Shown here piece by piece: positions 11,301 to 22,530 of a stretch of 64,000 bases of DNA (positions are counted from its first letter, which is position 1; each line of letters starts with the position of its first letter). The notes under the pieces are model-generated. The model was not told the origin of the DNA and made no database searches. It saw nothing but the letters and a program-made list of their open reading frames with translations. The DNA is from Trileptium ribeirensis (lineage: Eukaryota > Nematoda > Enoplea > Enoplida > Thoracostomopsidae), in the NCBI GenBank assembly GCA_030248225.1, contig JASANE010012803.1:1-64000 (forward strand). Direction: 5' to 3'. The position numbers were made by a program, and so were the translations under genes.

Positions 11301-13491
11301 TTCATCAAAAATGTTGCTACTACACACCTAGAGTGTCAACGAGATCCTCAGTTGATCAGTCTTACATATTTTCTAGCACTTAGCTGTAACAGACTCAGTT
11401 GAAACGGACCAATCATGGTGTGCGGAGCTTTCTCGACTGGCGGTCAACTGAGCAAGTATTCTTCATGGCCGCGTTTGTGTATTCGGTCATAACGCTTCAC
11501 TATATTGAATAAATTTTAACATTTTTTATTTTCCGCGTAATAGAATTTAATGCTGTATACCTAGGTTTGTGTTTGCGTTGTTTCAATGATTTGCTGCTGA
11601 AGTTCCCACAAAACCAACGCGAAATGGAAATTTTTGAATTCGCGATTTAGTACAATTCTCCAACGTTTATGGTTATAACTCAGACTGGAACTTTTCTTGA
11701 ATGTTTTTATAATTTCGAAAGTTTAAGCATTTTTGGCGATTTAATGAAGAAGAAAAGAGGATTGTTGTTCTAATTTGTACGGAAAATTGCCGTAGCATTG
11801 CTTTTAGTAATTGCTGGTGTATTGTTGCCTCAGGCTATAAACGGGGCTCAGGAAGCTCAATTTGAAACATCGAAATGGTGAATGTGCCGTTGCGTTTACA
11901 TTCTGTTCGCGACTTTATACGTCATTGTGTTTGAAAATTTCGTAAAAGATTCATGTATACTATTTCAGACTGCTCCGCAAAATCCGAAACCGCAACATCG
12001 CACTCAAAGTACGATATATTTCTCTAATTGTCCTGTACATTAGCATTATTGTGTCATTTTATGCTTATGCAGTTTATATCTTCATAGTATACCAAACGAT
12101 CTGTGTCATATTAGGCTGGTGATAAGGTTTCAAACGTGGTTCAACAGCTGCAGAGAAACTTCGCGAAACCTATTTAGTTAATACATATTAGCTATGTGCA
12201 ACCAGTTATTGAAGTGATACGAAACCGTGATAGCTAGGTAGCGTTCAACTTGGAAAAAGCTTTAAAGCCCGCAAAATTTTTACAAATTTTGGTAACGTGA
12301 TAACTAAAAAACATATTGCTGAAAATGGTTGCTTCTCTTGTGTACCCTTAGTAAATATCAATCCTACCAAAAAATTTGAACTACCTAAGTAATAGCAAAT
12401 AATTTTGCAAAAACGCTTGATTCCCGCCTTAGGTTGTTTTTGAAGATATCCCTATACTATAGACAGGGCCATTACAAAGTGTCACTCATAGATTGTCACA
12501 TATAAAATAAACCATAAAATCAGTTCAGTCATAAATTAATATATTCATGTTTCGATAAAGTAATTACTGTTATATTGCTTCCGTTGTATTCCCCTAATTT
12601 ATACCAAACATTAATTCAGCAAAAATACGGTTGATTTATGCTGTTTCAGTACTCATAGATTAACATGCCCGCATGGTGTCTTATCACTAGGATCCGCGTC
12701 ACTCATTTTTATGACAGATACATACTTCGTTAAATATTACTTATTACAAAGCCAGTGTACAAGATTAAAAAGAAAAATAATTGATGTTCAAATCAAAATT
12801 AAGATTATAAAATTTGTCAAATTTGAATTCTATTAATATATATTTATTTGGAACCTTTTAGCAGCTAATTTTCTGCCATGAAAAATTAACACTTTTGCAT
12901 GTATGAGCAACAGGCGTAGAACAAAACCTTGTTTCAAAATAAAATCAGTACGGATTTTGATGGCATCGGCTATAACTTGGCTGTTATTTGACGGATTTAT
13001 CTCAGATTTCCCAAGCATGATACCAATGACTCCAAGAGCCGTTAGTGTTAAAGTGAAATAAACCGGTATAACTTTAAATATCAAAGTTATGAAGTCTACA
13101 TGAACCTCTACAATCTGTTTATGGATGGCCCAACTTAAGTATTGCACCGTTGGCAGAAAATAGATAAAGTTGCCTTATCAGACCAAACTTTACTCCAATT
13201 TTACTTTTCATACAACGGAGCGAGCTGAGTTGAGGGCGATAGGGAGAGAAATCGCGAAAATTTTTTTATCGGTTTCTGGCATTGACAACTCATCGTCGGG
13301 TGGATGGATTTTGATGAAAATTTTTGTTCTATAACAAAAGTGATGAGGATATGTCCTTTAGTTGAACGAGGACAACTCTGTTCCCATTTTCATGATCGAA
13401 GTGGCGAAAAACAGGTTTTTAAGGGTTTTTTGCCAAGTTTGTCCACACAGGTACCAGTCGTTCGCAGACCATATCTTGCGATCGATCGCTT
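8348..13491. other. Left host part of CC2D1 intron 1, no firm gene
   Basis: About 5 kb between the first exon and the Polinton. Weak open frames exist on the plus strand (9193-9932) and minus strand (12,833-13,147, with one hydrophobic stretch TLIFKVIPVYFTLTLTALGV), but none shows a family match or a convincing exon chain. The last 300 bp (13,270-13,497) contain AACTCATCGTCGGGTGGATG, similar to a stretch at 40.37 kb, so an old dispersed repeat seems to lie at the insertion site. Confidence 0.35.
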
Positions 13492-13497
13492 CGCATC
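13492..13497 (+). repeat. Left target-site duplication CGCATC
   Basis: Six bases directly outside the left tip, identical to 37,960-37,965. The empty site before insertion would have had one copy. Confidence 0.9.
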
Positions 13498-13769
13498 AGT
13501 AGTATATGACCCCTTTTGTTGACAGCCGTTTTTGTGGTCCCAAATGGCACCTTTACAGAAACCTCAAAAACGTGCGTTGTGTTTTGACAAACATTCGAAT
13601 GCTCCGCAAAAAACGTCAGAAACCTCAAAAACGTGCATTGTGTTTTGACAAGTGATCCACCACAAAAATGACTGTCACACAAGGGGTCATATTTATTCCA
13701 GATATTCATATAACTACACCACCAAAAAGGTCATATTTTTTCGAGATATTCATACAACTGCACTTCATT
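13498..13769 (+). repeat. Polinton left terminal inverted repeat (about 270 bp)
   Basis: Aligns along its length with the reverse complement of 37,641-37,959. Landmarks in order: AGTAGTATATGACCCC tip; GACAGCCGTTTTTGTGGTCC; two copies of a roughly 55-60-bp unit (CAGAAACCTCAAAAACGTGC, GTTGTGTTTTGACAAACATT, CGAATGCTCCGCAAAAAA); an inner inverted copy of the tip, AAGGGGTCATAT at 13,681-13,692; then two versions of GAGATATTCATACAACTGCAC. The right repeat has three units, so the two ends differ by one unit plus local changes. Confidence 0.88.
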
Positions 13770-13906
13770 AATGTTTGGTAGTACTTAGCGTTACCACGTA
13801 AGCATTACTGTTTAGTAGTACTTAGCGTGAAAATTATTAAACAATTTATGCTTACTATTTGATTCAATGGATCAATCGCATGAAATGCCACAAACATGGG
13901 CGATCA

Positions 13907-14062
13907 TAATTGCCACCAACATCAGTTCATTGAATATTTTCTATAAAAAATCATTCGCATAATTGCCACCAACGTCAGTTCACTGAACATTTTCCACAAA
14001 AAATTGTTCGTATAATTGCCACCAACGTCAGTTCACTGAACATTTTCCACAAAAAAACGTTC
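13907..14062. repeat. About 62-bp tandem repeat, 2.5-3 copies
   Basis: Unit: ATAATTGCCACCAACGTCAG, TTCACTGAACATTTTCCACA, then AAAAATTGTTCGT. Copies two and three are almost identical; the first is more diverged (CATCAGTTCATTGAATATTTTC). Lies just inside the left inverted repeat of the Polinton. Confidence 0.8.
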
Positions 14063-14149
14063 GTCAAAAAATCTTGAGCAATAACAGAAACAATTATTGG
14101 GGTACTTTTTCGAAAATTTCAAAAATATTGCTATCCCCAATCTGTTCAG

Positions 14150-14345
14150 TAAGATTGTCTAAATGCTATAATGCACCATCAATATGCCAACTGTCATATT
14201 TGCCGTTGTCGAAGCTATAGTACATTATCAGAGACGTCAAGTACGATACAATGAGTATCATCTTGCGATGAATAAAGCTGTCGCCGAAGTTATAATGCAC
14301 TATCAAAAAGCTAACTGTCATATTTGCCGTCACCAGTGCTAATAA
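14150..14345. repeat. Diverged tandem repeat
   Basis: Two copies about 120 bp apart of GCTATAATGCACCATCAATA followed by GCCAACTGTCATATTTGCCG and a TCG(A/C)CGAAG stretch. Part of the subterminal repeat cluster of the Polinton. Confidence 0.6.
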
Positions 14346-15012
14346 ACCTGCAAACCCTACAAAACGCTAAGTGAGATGTTCACCAAAGCTAGAATACAAT
14401 ACCAAAATATCGTTTAATCTTCATGTCTGAAGAAATACCAATAAACGCTCTAGATATATTGCTTAACACACTTTGACCAGCCGGTAAAATTTATTATGTG
14501 TTATTTGCCTTTTTCACGTTAAGACGTCTCGCGAATCACCAAGATAATGTTCTATCAACGGGACAGAAATGTAATCCAAAGGACAAAAAGACGACTTGAA
14601 AGAACTTTAATTCTTTACATTCAAAAAAGTTTATCGCTGTTTGCCAAATCAACTGAAGATGCGTTGAAAATAGTAAAATAAAGATAATCATATAATATAG
14701 GATTGTATTGATTATTTTACATTAAGGAAGGTTCCAAATGTGGAAATTACAATAAAACGCTTGCGAAAGTAAAGTAATGCTGAAATTGAACTTGGATACT
14801 TTGGATAGATTTTATTTTCTTTCAATTATAAAAAAGCAAATTTTATCCTTCAATTGAAATGAAAATCGTGAAATCTTCATTATCATCGTCAAACACCTTG
14901 TTGTATTTCCGACATTAATATTATGGTGTTAAAAAATTTTATATTAATCTGTTTTTCATTCGAACAAGTTTACATTACAATCAAAAGTAGCGACGTATGC
15001 ATACGAAGTTAA
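14346..15012. other. No gene seen (Polinton left arm)
   Basis: AT-rich sequence without supported coding or repeat content. Confidence 0.35.
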
Positions 15013-15329
15013 GTAGCAATTTCATTCGGAATTGTGCGCAAAATCGTTGCTGGCTTAAATGCATTGTACTACGAAATGGACAAGAATCTGCCCATATATA
15101 ACGAATTCGGTAATTGGGAACGCTTTGCTCTGTCAAGTCTACCACATGGTACGGTTTACCGCCTATACAATGTTCCAAAAACAACCTTTGTTCCATCGCC
15201 TTTGTTAAAATTGTTGAATTCCAAGGTAATAATGTCAGAATATACCAGATAACGTCGTTTGATGTAAAGAATCAATTCCAAGTCATCATACTTGAGCCGT
15301 TCATTTTCTTTGACGAACTAAAACGATAA
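15013..15329 (+). pseudogene. Decayed unidentified Polinton cargo ORF
   Basis: The frame 15,013-15,252 reads with balanced composition (LNALYYEMDKNLPIYNEFGN, then ERFALSSLPHGTVYRLYN), and after a one-base slip near 15,220 an overlapping frame carries it on to a stop at 15,329 (RIYQITSFDVKNQFQVIILE). Taken together it looks like about 105 residues of one protein with one frameshift. No ATG is visible at its start (a TAA precedes), so an upstream exon or a lost start is likely. No family recognised; the overlapping minus-strand frame (15,196-14,981) is a competing reading. Confidence 0.35.
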
Positions 15330-16127
15330 TTTCCTCCATAACACTAACTTTATGTCTTAGGCAGAAAAATACTGGAAAAAATACGTATTAGGCATAGTGT
15401 ATCGTGTATAATTCCGAAGTCCAAAATCGTGAAAAAACGAATACAAAGCAAAGAATTTAGGTGACCAAATGTGACTATTCCAAACTTGTATTGAAAGCGT
15501 TAAAAATTAGAAGAGATATACAGAATTGGATTAAAACGAATTACACAACTATTAATGTAGGTAAGTACGTAGATAACCTATTCACGAATATTTAACCCGT
15601 CGCGGTATAACTGTTCTCCGTAACGCTGGCATACTAAACTTTTTAAAAGCGAGACGAAAATGGTGACGCAGTGTGATTCCAGTGTACTTAAGGCAATCAG
15701 TTCAGAAGATATGTGCTCGATAATATGGGTGTGCAGCCAGCAGAATGATCTAATACGCTAATTTATCTGGCCTGAATGGACCACAAAATTGTAACTAAAA
15801 CCTAGCATTTTAAAATTGGTGCGTGGCTAAACTTGAAACACCTACAGATCATTGTATTTTGCAATTGCTTTGCAGGATGGTTTATTGTCAATTGAAAATT
15901 AGTAATTTTTTTATGCTAACCGTCGATTTTGAATTAAAGTTAAGGTGCGAACTTAGCATTGGATTATACTCTCGGTATTGCTAATTCGGATGTTTTGTGG
16001 CATCATTTTAAGTTAGTAGCGAATGACATGTCTCAATTTTTGGCTTCTCGCTTGCGTCGATGAAATATGACCATCCAAATATTCGATTAAAGCCATAATT
16101 TACAAACTTCCTTGTAGCAACAAACTA
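15330..16127. other. No gene seen (Polinton left arm)
   Basis: No supported exon or repeat. Confidence 0.35.
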
Positions 16128-16328
16128 TCATTGAAATGGCTCAAGTCAATCTGAGGGGTGTAACGTTATATCGCTAAAAAGACAGAGCTTAGTGCGGCGG
16201 AGGAGACAGCCGTCTGACCTTAGCGTAGGCATGATCGAGACTCTATATGTGTCGATGCTTAGGCTTAGTATAGGCATACGAGCTGTTGACGTCACGCCCC
16301 TCAAATTGACTTTGGCCATTGAAACTAT
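16128..16328. mobile_element. Small inverted-repeat element (MITE)
   Basis: The left end ATGGCTCAAGTCAATCTGAG followed by GGGTGTAACG pairs with the right end, whose reverse complement is ATGGCCAAAGTCAATTTGAG then GGGCGTGACG: an imperfect inverted repeat of about 35 bp around a 125-bp centre. No ORF. Superfamily not determined; the duplicated target could not be defined. Confidence 0.65.
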
Positions 16329-16666
16329 GGATGGATAAAAGTTTCAAATGCTTACTTGAGCGATACATATTGTTTTGGAGACAACTGATTTTCGTTAACA
16401 AGAAATGGTATTGTAAAATGATCAGTCTTTTTAGTTGGGATCAAAAACACCGTAATTTCGCTTGTAACTACTAGACCCTCATCGATGTTGCTTGAATTCT
16501 TATACTTCTAATCTTCCACTGTACTTTGATGAGTGTTTTGATAGGAGCATTTGATCATACAGTAGTCGATTGAGGTGAGCCGGAAGCTGGAATTCCGGCT
16601 AGCAAGGCATCGATTATATCATGAGATCTTGGCGCTAGAATCGAGATTAGACAGCGGCAGCAGCAG

Positions 16667-19645
16667 TCATAGTTCGGGTAAGACGTTGGCTGAGTGGAGA
16701 CGTCGTTTGAACGTTGCCAAGGACGGGGCAGTGACCACTTCCAAGGGGAGTGCATTCCAAAAACTGACGACCCGGTAAGCAAAGAAGTATAACAAGTAGT
16801 AAGAATTTAGTATAATCATGACGTGGTGAGAACACAGTGCGGAGTTTAAAAGAGTGTCCCCGTGTACCAGCATAGATGGCAGTTTCAAAGAGACGTCTCC
16901 ACTCATAATCAAGTAAGCCATGTCGTAATTTGTACACAAGTATTAAGTCTTGTCTTAGGCGTCTTGTAGATAACTTTTGTAAACCAAGAAATTTCAGTCT
17001 ATTATTATAGTCAACGTTATAAAGACCAAACACTAACTTCGTCGCCTTACGTTGGACTTTTTCAATTAACGTGATGTCACATAAGGTATGTGGACTCCAT
17101 ACCTCTGATCCGTATTCAACAATGGACCTAACTAGGCTTTTATACAAAGGAAGAAAGACATCTTTGTCCATCAAACCGAACACACGCTTCAAAGTAAACA
17201 TAACAGATAGGGCCTTTTTAGTAACATGTTTACAATGATATGAAAACTTAAGATCATTTGATATAAAAACACCCAAATCGCGAACTTCACTTGATTTCCC
17301 AACAATAATATTATTAACGTAGTAATTGTGTTGGTTGTTATTTCTACCGAAATGTAGAAGATTAAATTTTTCAGGTGCAAACGCTATACCATTATCGGCA
17401 GCCCATTGAACAACACTATTAATTGAGCTTTGAAAGCTTTTAACGTCTGTTATTTCAGACTGTTTAAAAAAAATTGTATGTGCTAAGCGAGTGTCATCTG
17501 CAAATTTATTCAGAAAACAGTTAGTGACATCATCTATGTCGTCCATATACATAAAAAACAAGAGCGGGCCGAGCACCGACCTTTGCGCTACTCCACTACT
17601 TACTGTGATAGCACTAGATACAGCACTATCAATTTTTACCCGTTGCGTTCGAGCGGTTAAAAACGACTTAATCCAGGCTAGAAGTGGGTTGCCAATCCCA
17701 AAATTACATGGTTTAGATAATAAGCGCGCTTGTGGTATAGAGTCAAAAGCTTTCTTAATATCCAGAAATAAGGCATCGACACTATTGCCAGAATCGGTAG
17801 CATTAATAACGTGATTTGAGAATGGTAATAGTTCCAGAGTTGTTGTTCTAGCCGGAATAAATCTAAATTGTGTTTGATGGATCAAATCGTTATTCTTAAG
17901 ATATATCATTACTTTATTGACTATTAATTTTTCAAAGGCTTTACAAACAGACGATGTTAGTGATATTGGTCTATAGGTTGCGGCAAGTTGGCGTGATTTC
18001 TGCATATATACTGGTGACACTAGAGCAGACGTCCAGTCCTTAGGTAGGGAACCGGAGATGAGTGAAGAAATAAACAGCGCGTGGAGCGGCTTAGCTAAAA
18101 CAGAAGCACATTTAATAAGTAGCAAATTTGGAATCCCGTCTTCACCGGGAGCAGACTTGGGCTTTAAAGAGCGTAGCAAATCATAAATATCAACTGTGTT
18201 AAAAACAATGTTACATAGACTGCAGGTAAGATGTTTTGGTACCACAGCTGGGCCGGAGAAATTTGGCTGAAACACAGATGCGAAAAAATTGTTGAACCCA
18301 GTAGCATTGTCATAATCATTATCTATAATATTGCCATCAGTGTCGGTTAAGGGACCAGGGCTTATTTTACTTGACATCTTATTTTTAGCATAGTTCCAAA
18401 AGCGGTTGGGGTTACAGGATATATTGTTAGCAAGTTTACGATTATAAGTACGCTGAGCTTGTTTTACGATTGCATCAGTTACAGCAAACATTTGTTTATA
18501 CTTAACCCAGTTTATATGAGTACGGTTTCGAGAATAACTTCTAAAAGCATTTCGTTGACGCTTGATAGCCAGTTTAGCCTGTGGTGTCATCCAAGGTTGA
18601 CAAAGTTTTGAAACATTAGATACCGTTGGGCAATAATAGGATACAGCAGTATTTATAGCAGTTTTTAAAATACACCATAGTTCCTCAGTCGGAGTACTCA
18701 AATCTATATGTATAAAAGTTTCAGATAGATAGTCCCTAATCAATTGCCAGTTACAACGAGACAAACGTCGAATTAAAACAGGATTCTCTTGTATGGAATT
18801 ACAAAACAATTTATAAAACACAGTACTATGATCTGAATTTCCGATTGGACACAGTATCGCTGGATCAAACACTAAAGATTCGTCATTACTAAACACCAGG
18901 TCAAGTACATTATTTTTTCGTGTGGGATTAAGTACGAATTGGTGCAGATTGTTTTCCAAGATACAATTCATAAAGTCAGAACATGACGTAGGCCAGTTGT
19001 TTTGAAGCCAGTTTACATCAGGTAAATTAAAGTCACCCATGACAATTATTGAAGTATACATTTCGCAAGCATCACTAATCAGTGAATATAGTAAAGTTTC
19101 ATCAGTAAATGTTATAGCAGGCGGCCTATACGCACAGAAAAACCATATATATTACGTTTGAATTTAACTTCACAACATATGCAGTCAGGGTAACGGGAAG
19201 TGTTGAGGGGAGACAGAGCAGTCCTAAGAGATTTATGAAAGTACATAATTATGCATCCACCACGGGATTGACGGTAAGATCGAAACAGATCAAAATTGGG
19301 TAACGTAAACACAGAATCGGTCATTGCCGGATGTCCCCAGGTCTCAGTGACGGAGATTATTTGAGGTTGGAATTGTGTACAAAAATACGATGAATAATCC
19401 ATTTTTGCCGAAATTGATTGGGCGTTAAACAATATGCAATTTACAAAGCTAAAACTATTTGCACTTTTACTATTTTTATTAGTTATGTTATTACCACAAC
19501 AATTTCTATTAACAATGGCATCATTAATATTATTCGTATTATTACTATGATTATTATTATTATTATTATTACTATTATTGTTATCATTACTATTAATGTT
19601 ATTTAATTTCTTATGATTATTGAATGGAATAGTATATGAAGTCAC
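16667..19645 (-). pseudogene. LINE ORF2: endonuclease and reverse transcriptase
   Basis: Domains in order on the minus strand. AP-endonuclease: FVNCILFNAQSISAKMDY and VTETWG near 19,500-19,300; IVMGDFNLPDVNW at about 19,020; PIGNSDHSTVFY with the catalytic SDH near 18,840. Reverse transcriptase: SAPGEDGIPNLLLIK, TYRPISLTSSVCKAFEKLIV, DIKKAFDSI, GVAQRSVLGPLLFFMYMDDI (Pro-Gln-Gly changed to AQR) and KFADDTRLAH (FADD intact, near 17,500). The tail FWNALPLEVVTAPSLATFKR is read in a second frame (16,939-16,667). There are two frameshifts, near 19,115 and 16,800, and an unusual Asn-run near the N-terminus encoded by an ATT/AAT microsatellite. Inactive but young enough to read almost throughout. Confidence 0.88.
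19495..19603. repeat. ATT/AAT microsatellite
   Basis: Roughly 100 bp of (ATT)n with interruptions; on the minus strand it gives the poly-Asn stretch at the head of the LINE ORF2. Confidence 0.85.
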
Positions 19646-19842
19646 TATGTTACAGGTTTTTGTTTTCGGGGTATCAAGTTTTTTAGTACTACCTTACCTC
19701 GGTAGATGACGACATCTTCCCCAAGGCTTTTATGATGCTTAAACTCTTTAAAGAGTTTTAGTTCTTCATCACGTTGCATTTGTGTCAAATCTCGTTTTAC
19801 CGAACACTTCTTCAATACAGGATCAACCCCGTCAGCTCCCAA
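19645..19842 (-). pseudogene. LINE ORF1, C-terminal piece
   Basis: About 65 residues with the charged pattern of the end of CR1/L2-type ORF1 proteins: RDLTQMQRDEELKLFKEFK followed by GEDVVIYRGKVVLKN. These ORF1 proteins bind RNA as part of the retrotransposition particle (family knowledge). The start shown is simply the first Met; upstream ORF1 sequence is missing, so the LINE is 5'-truncated within ORF1. Confidence 0.6.
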
Positions 19843-19986
19843 GTGACGACATCCGCTTAAGATTTTAATACATTGATCTTTTTATTTCAAGACAACTTTT
19901 AGAGGCGCAGGCTTGTTACTGTAAGCTGTAGAATACAAACAGGCGAGTAATACGAACAACATCAATAGTTGATGGGTCCACCTTAA

Positions 19987-20083
19987 CTCCCACCAAGAGT
20001 TGTTCAAGGAGGGATTACTGCCACCAAGAGTTCAAGGAGGGATTACTGCCACCAAGAGTTGTTCAAGGAGGGTTCAAATTCGT
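19987..20083. repeat. Tandem repeat, three copies of about 33 bp
   Basis: Unit CCACCAAGAGTTGTTCAAGG then AGGGATTACTG; the middle copy lacks TTGT. Nothing coding around it. Confidence 0.85.
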
Positions 20084-20810
20084 TGTGATTACAGCCATTA
20101 AAACTTGTATTCGAAAGCAAAATATAATTTTTTAGCTTCGTGACTTTCGAAACTGATATCGTCGGCAATAAAACTTATGGATTACATTATGACGTATATC
20201 TCAATGACAAATGAAACAAAATAAAATGGTTTACCATCTAGATATTGTCTTATATAAATCAGAAATCCTGGCGAATTGCAAAACAAATTTTGTGTCATTT
20301 AGAACCAACTGAAATAGTGTTACAAACATTTAGTGCCTTGTAGAAGCAATGCTTGGGCTGCAAAAGTTTTAGTAACAGTGTAGGCTGAATCAATATTATT
20401 ACAAAAGCTGTGACAACACCAATATTCAAATAGAAGCTTGTACTAAAACAACACAGTGATAATGTGATTAACAATTGCTTTAACGCTAGGTACCGTACCA
20501 GGCTTTAAACATTAAACTTTAAATGAGATAACAGTGTTTGGCCAAAACGAAAACAAAGCTGTTTAACATTAATTAATGTTGACCAAAAATCTTAATTTTT
20601 GTCATAATGCATAGCTGAAATTGATAGTAAACTTTAGAAGTTTGAAATAATCGGAAGTTAATTTCGCTACTAGTATTAACATTCCCAAATGTATGTAAAG
20701 TATAATCGAAGCTCCAACCTACCAACCGACAGCGAATGTGTAGTATATTACAAAAATTGTAATTTTACAGCTTCAAAAACAATTAGCTAATGGCTGTAAA
20801 TATTTTGACT
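20084..20810. other. No gene seen (Polinton left arm)
   Basis: AT-rich, no supported feature. Confidence 0.35.
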
Positions 20811-20812
20811 TA

Positions 20813-21005
20813 AGTATCACGCGCTCTACCTAGATTATATTAATATATTTTAAGATCACGCGACTTGCCTAGATTCTGTTCAAAACAGAAATTTTAAATG
20901 TATTTTGGCTTTAATATGACGCGATTTGTCGAAATTATCGTAATCATTAATGTCAAAGAACAAATATTTTCGAAATTTTTACTTTTGGCTTTAATATCAC
21001 GCGAT
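20813..21005 (+). promoter_or_regulatory. Cluster of four TTAA-ATCACGCGA motifs
   Basis: Four similar sites at about 20,813, 20,850, 20,909 and 20,987: TTAAGTATCACGCGCT, TTAAGATCACGCGACT, TTAATATGACGCGATT and TTAATATCACGCGATG, two preceded by TTTTGGCT. The three outer ones keep TCACGCG. They lie within 240 bp upstream of a TATA box. This could be a decayed tandem repeat or a set of protein-binding sites; only the recurrence is certain. Confidence 0.45.
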
Positions 21006-21047
21006 GAAGCTCGCTTATCTTAATCACAAAATTCAATAAAAGTGGAA

Positions 21048-21146
21048 TATAAAAGGCAGTGCTCAGCTGTAGTTTTAAGAAGTTCAGCTATGCTACCTAT
21101 CGAAGAAACCAAAGTTTTGATGCTATAACGCAGAAAATTCGAAAAA
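21048..21146 (+). promoter_or_regulatory. TATA promoter and possible first exon
   Basis: TATAAAAG at 21,048-21,055 is followed about 28-30 bp on by an initiator-like GTTCAG. A 12-codon frame starts at ATG 21,090, and a good donor follows (AAAAAG|GTAATT at 21,147). It could be the 5' exon of the kinase-like gene 3.4 kb downstream, but no direct link is visible. Confidence 0.3.
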
Positions 21147-22020
21147 GGTAATTTTATATAAATCACTTTATAATAGTATCGAACAAAGTAACCCTGAAGA
21201 GCGCAAATAAAATATGTCTTACTGTCCTCGATATATAGTCTAAGTTTTAGCTTCAGCTTAGGTCCATACAGCTGAACACTGCGCTAAGATGTTCCTGTTT
21301 CTAACGTTAGACTGTAATGCTGATCAAGGTTACTTCAACCTAAATATTCATGAGCGAAGGATGTATGTTCTTACGTTGTCATTAACTTTTGCCCACGTAT
21401 GCGGGCAAGGTTCAACCAAAATTCACATAGTTGACACTTCCAAACCATAAAAAATAATTTTGCAAAATTTATAATTTCACACTGAAGTTATACAAAATAA
21501 GTTCGATATTAAGCAACTTAAGGCACAACGTAATGAACACAACCTGTTCCAGCAAAGGGTTGCAGAGTTATGTCAATTTTTAAAGTAAGAAACGTAACAT
21601 ATTATTTCCGGCTGTTATAACATCAATTTTTAAATTTTTTAGGTTCCTCAGTTTAAAAATTGTCATAACTCTGCAACCGAAGCCCTCCCCTTTCCCACCA
21701 GTAAGTATGATTTTCACGTGTATGAAAATTCTCATTTAGCCAATACTGTAAGACGTAGCTCACAGAAAATGTTGCTATAAAATAAAAAGCTATTGGTGTT
21801 CCCAGAAAACTCACTTTAAAACGGCAAAAACATTAATGAGTTTGGTAACAAAATGTTTGGAATTCAACTATTGCAAAATTTCTCCACTAGAAATTACATC
21901 GCTAAATTTATTCCAGAACAGTAGCTCCTGCTCACGACATCTTACAGCATTAGCTCATAGAAATATTCAGGCTCTGTAAAACCATAGCTATAGGTCCCAG
22001 ATAGTAAAGTATATCAACAT
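21147..22020. other. No gene seen (Polinton left arm)
   Basis: AT-rich, no supported feature. Confidence 0.35.
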
Positions 22021-22530
22021 TTAGTACTTAAAAAAGTTCGCAAAATAAACACCATTCCACAAAGTTAAAGCAAAGCTTTTTTCACTGCGGCTTATTGGTC
22101 GCTGTCGCGATCCAATAACGATATCGCTGCTGTTGATAGTCTGCTGTCGCACAGTAGAACTGTTCATACCATACGCTCCAATAATATCACCGCTACTAAT
22201 ACGTTGCCGATTATTTCCACACGCTGAAACCTCACCACAGATTTCGAATGTTCGATTGCTATTCGTTTGTTGCTGTTCGATACCACCGCTACGCTCATGC
22301 ACTTCTGCAATTACAATGCTGTCGTGTTGCTGTCCGATACCACTTGCCACATTAATGTCGCTGCTGTTGTATTGCTGTTCGACACCACTTGCATTAACGT
22401 CATCGCTGTCGCGTTGCTGTTCGATACCACTAGCACCAACATCGATGTTGTTCTTGTTGTTCGATGCCATCGTCTTTGCGTTTCCACGGTCGAAAGGCGT
22501 TACGCAGACGACCCAATACCGATGGATCAC
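22021..22530 (-). CDS. Repeat-protein ORF with GASGIEQQ-type repeats
   Basis: A 169-codon minus-strand frame (ATG 22,530; a second ATG at 22,467 begins MASNNKNN). The body is about eight imperfect repeats of 15-17 residues on the pattern DxxASGIEQQxxSxx: DVGASGIEQQRDS, DVNASGVEQQYNS, NVASGIGQQHDS, SGGIEQQQTNS, then more diverged copies. Ser, Asn, Gln and Gly make it probably disordered. No signal peptide or membrane segment. Inside the Polinton left arm, so candidate cargo; it could instead be a minisatellite that happens to stay open. No family recognised. Confidence 0.4.
   Translation of the reverse strand: MIHRYWVVCVTPFDRGNAKTMASNNKNNIDVGASGIEQQRDSDDVNASGVEQQYNSSDINVASGIGQQHDSIVIAEVHERSGGIEQQQTNSNRTFEICGEVSACGNNRQRISSGDIIGAYGMNSSTVRQQTINSSDIVIGSRQRPISRSEKSFALTLWNGVYFANFFKY

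Larger units (their letters stand above)
16555..19842 (-). mobile_element. Nearly full-length CR1/L2-like LINE nested in the Polinton
   Basis: Minus-strand element: tail of ORF1 (19,842-19,645), then ORF2 endonuclease and reverse transcriptase, then a 3' UTR with a hairpin, GCCGGAATTCCAGCTTCCGGC (about 16,576-16,598). The same family as the LINE at 5 kb. It interrupts the left arm of the Polinton, so it came later. Confidence 0.8.

Noticed and set aside
13504..13692. Stand-alone TA-flanked MITE with TGACCCC ends
   Set aside because: At first sight a small inverted-repeat element, but it is the inner symmetry of the Polinton terminal repeat; the same block in inverse orientation at 37.67-37.95 kb and the outer AGTAGT tips with CGCATC fit better.
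15034..15252. Exon of a host gene in CC2D1 intron
   Set aside because: The position lies within verified Polinton boundaries, so it was treated as element cargo.
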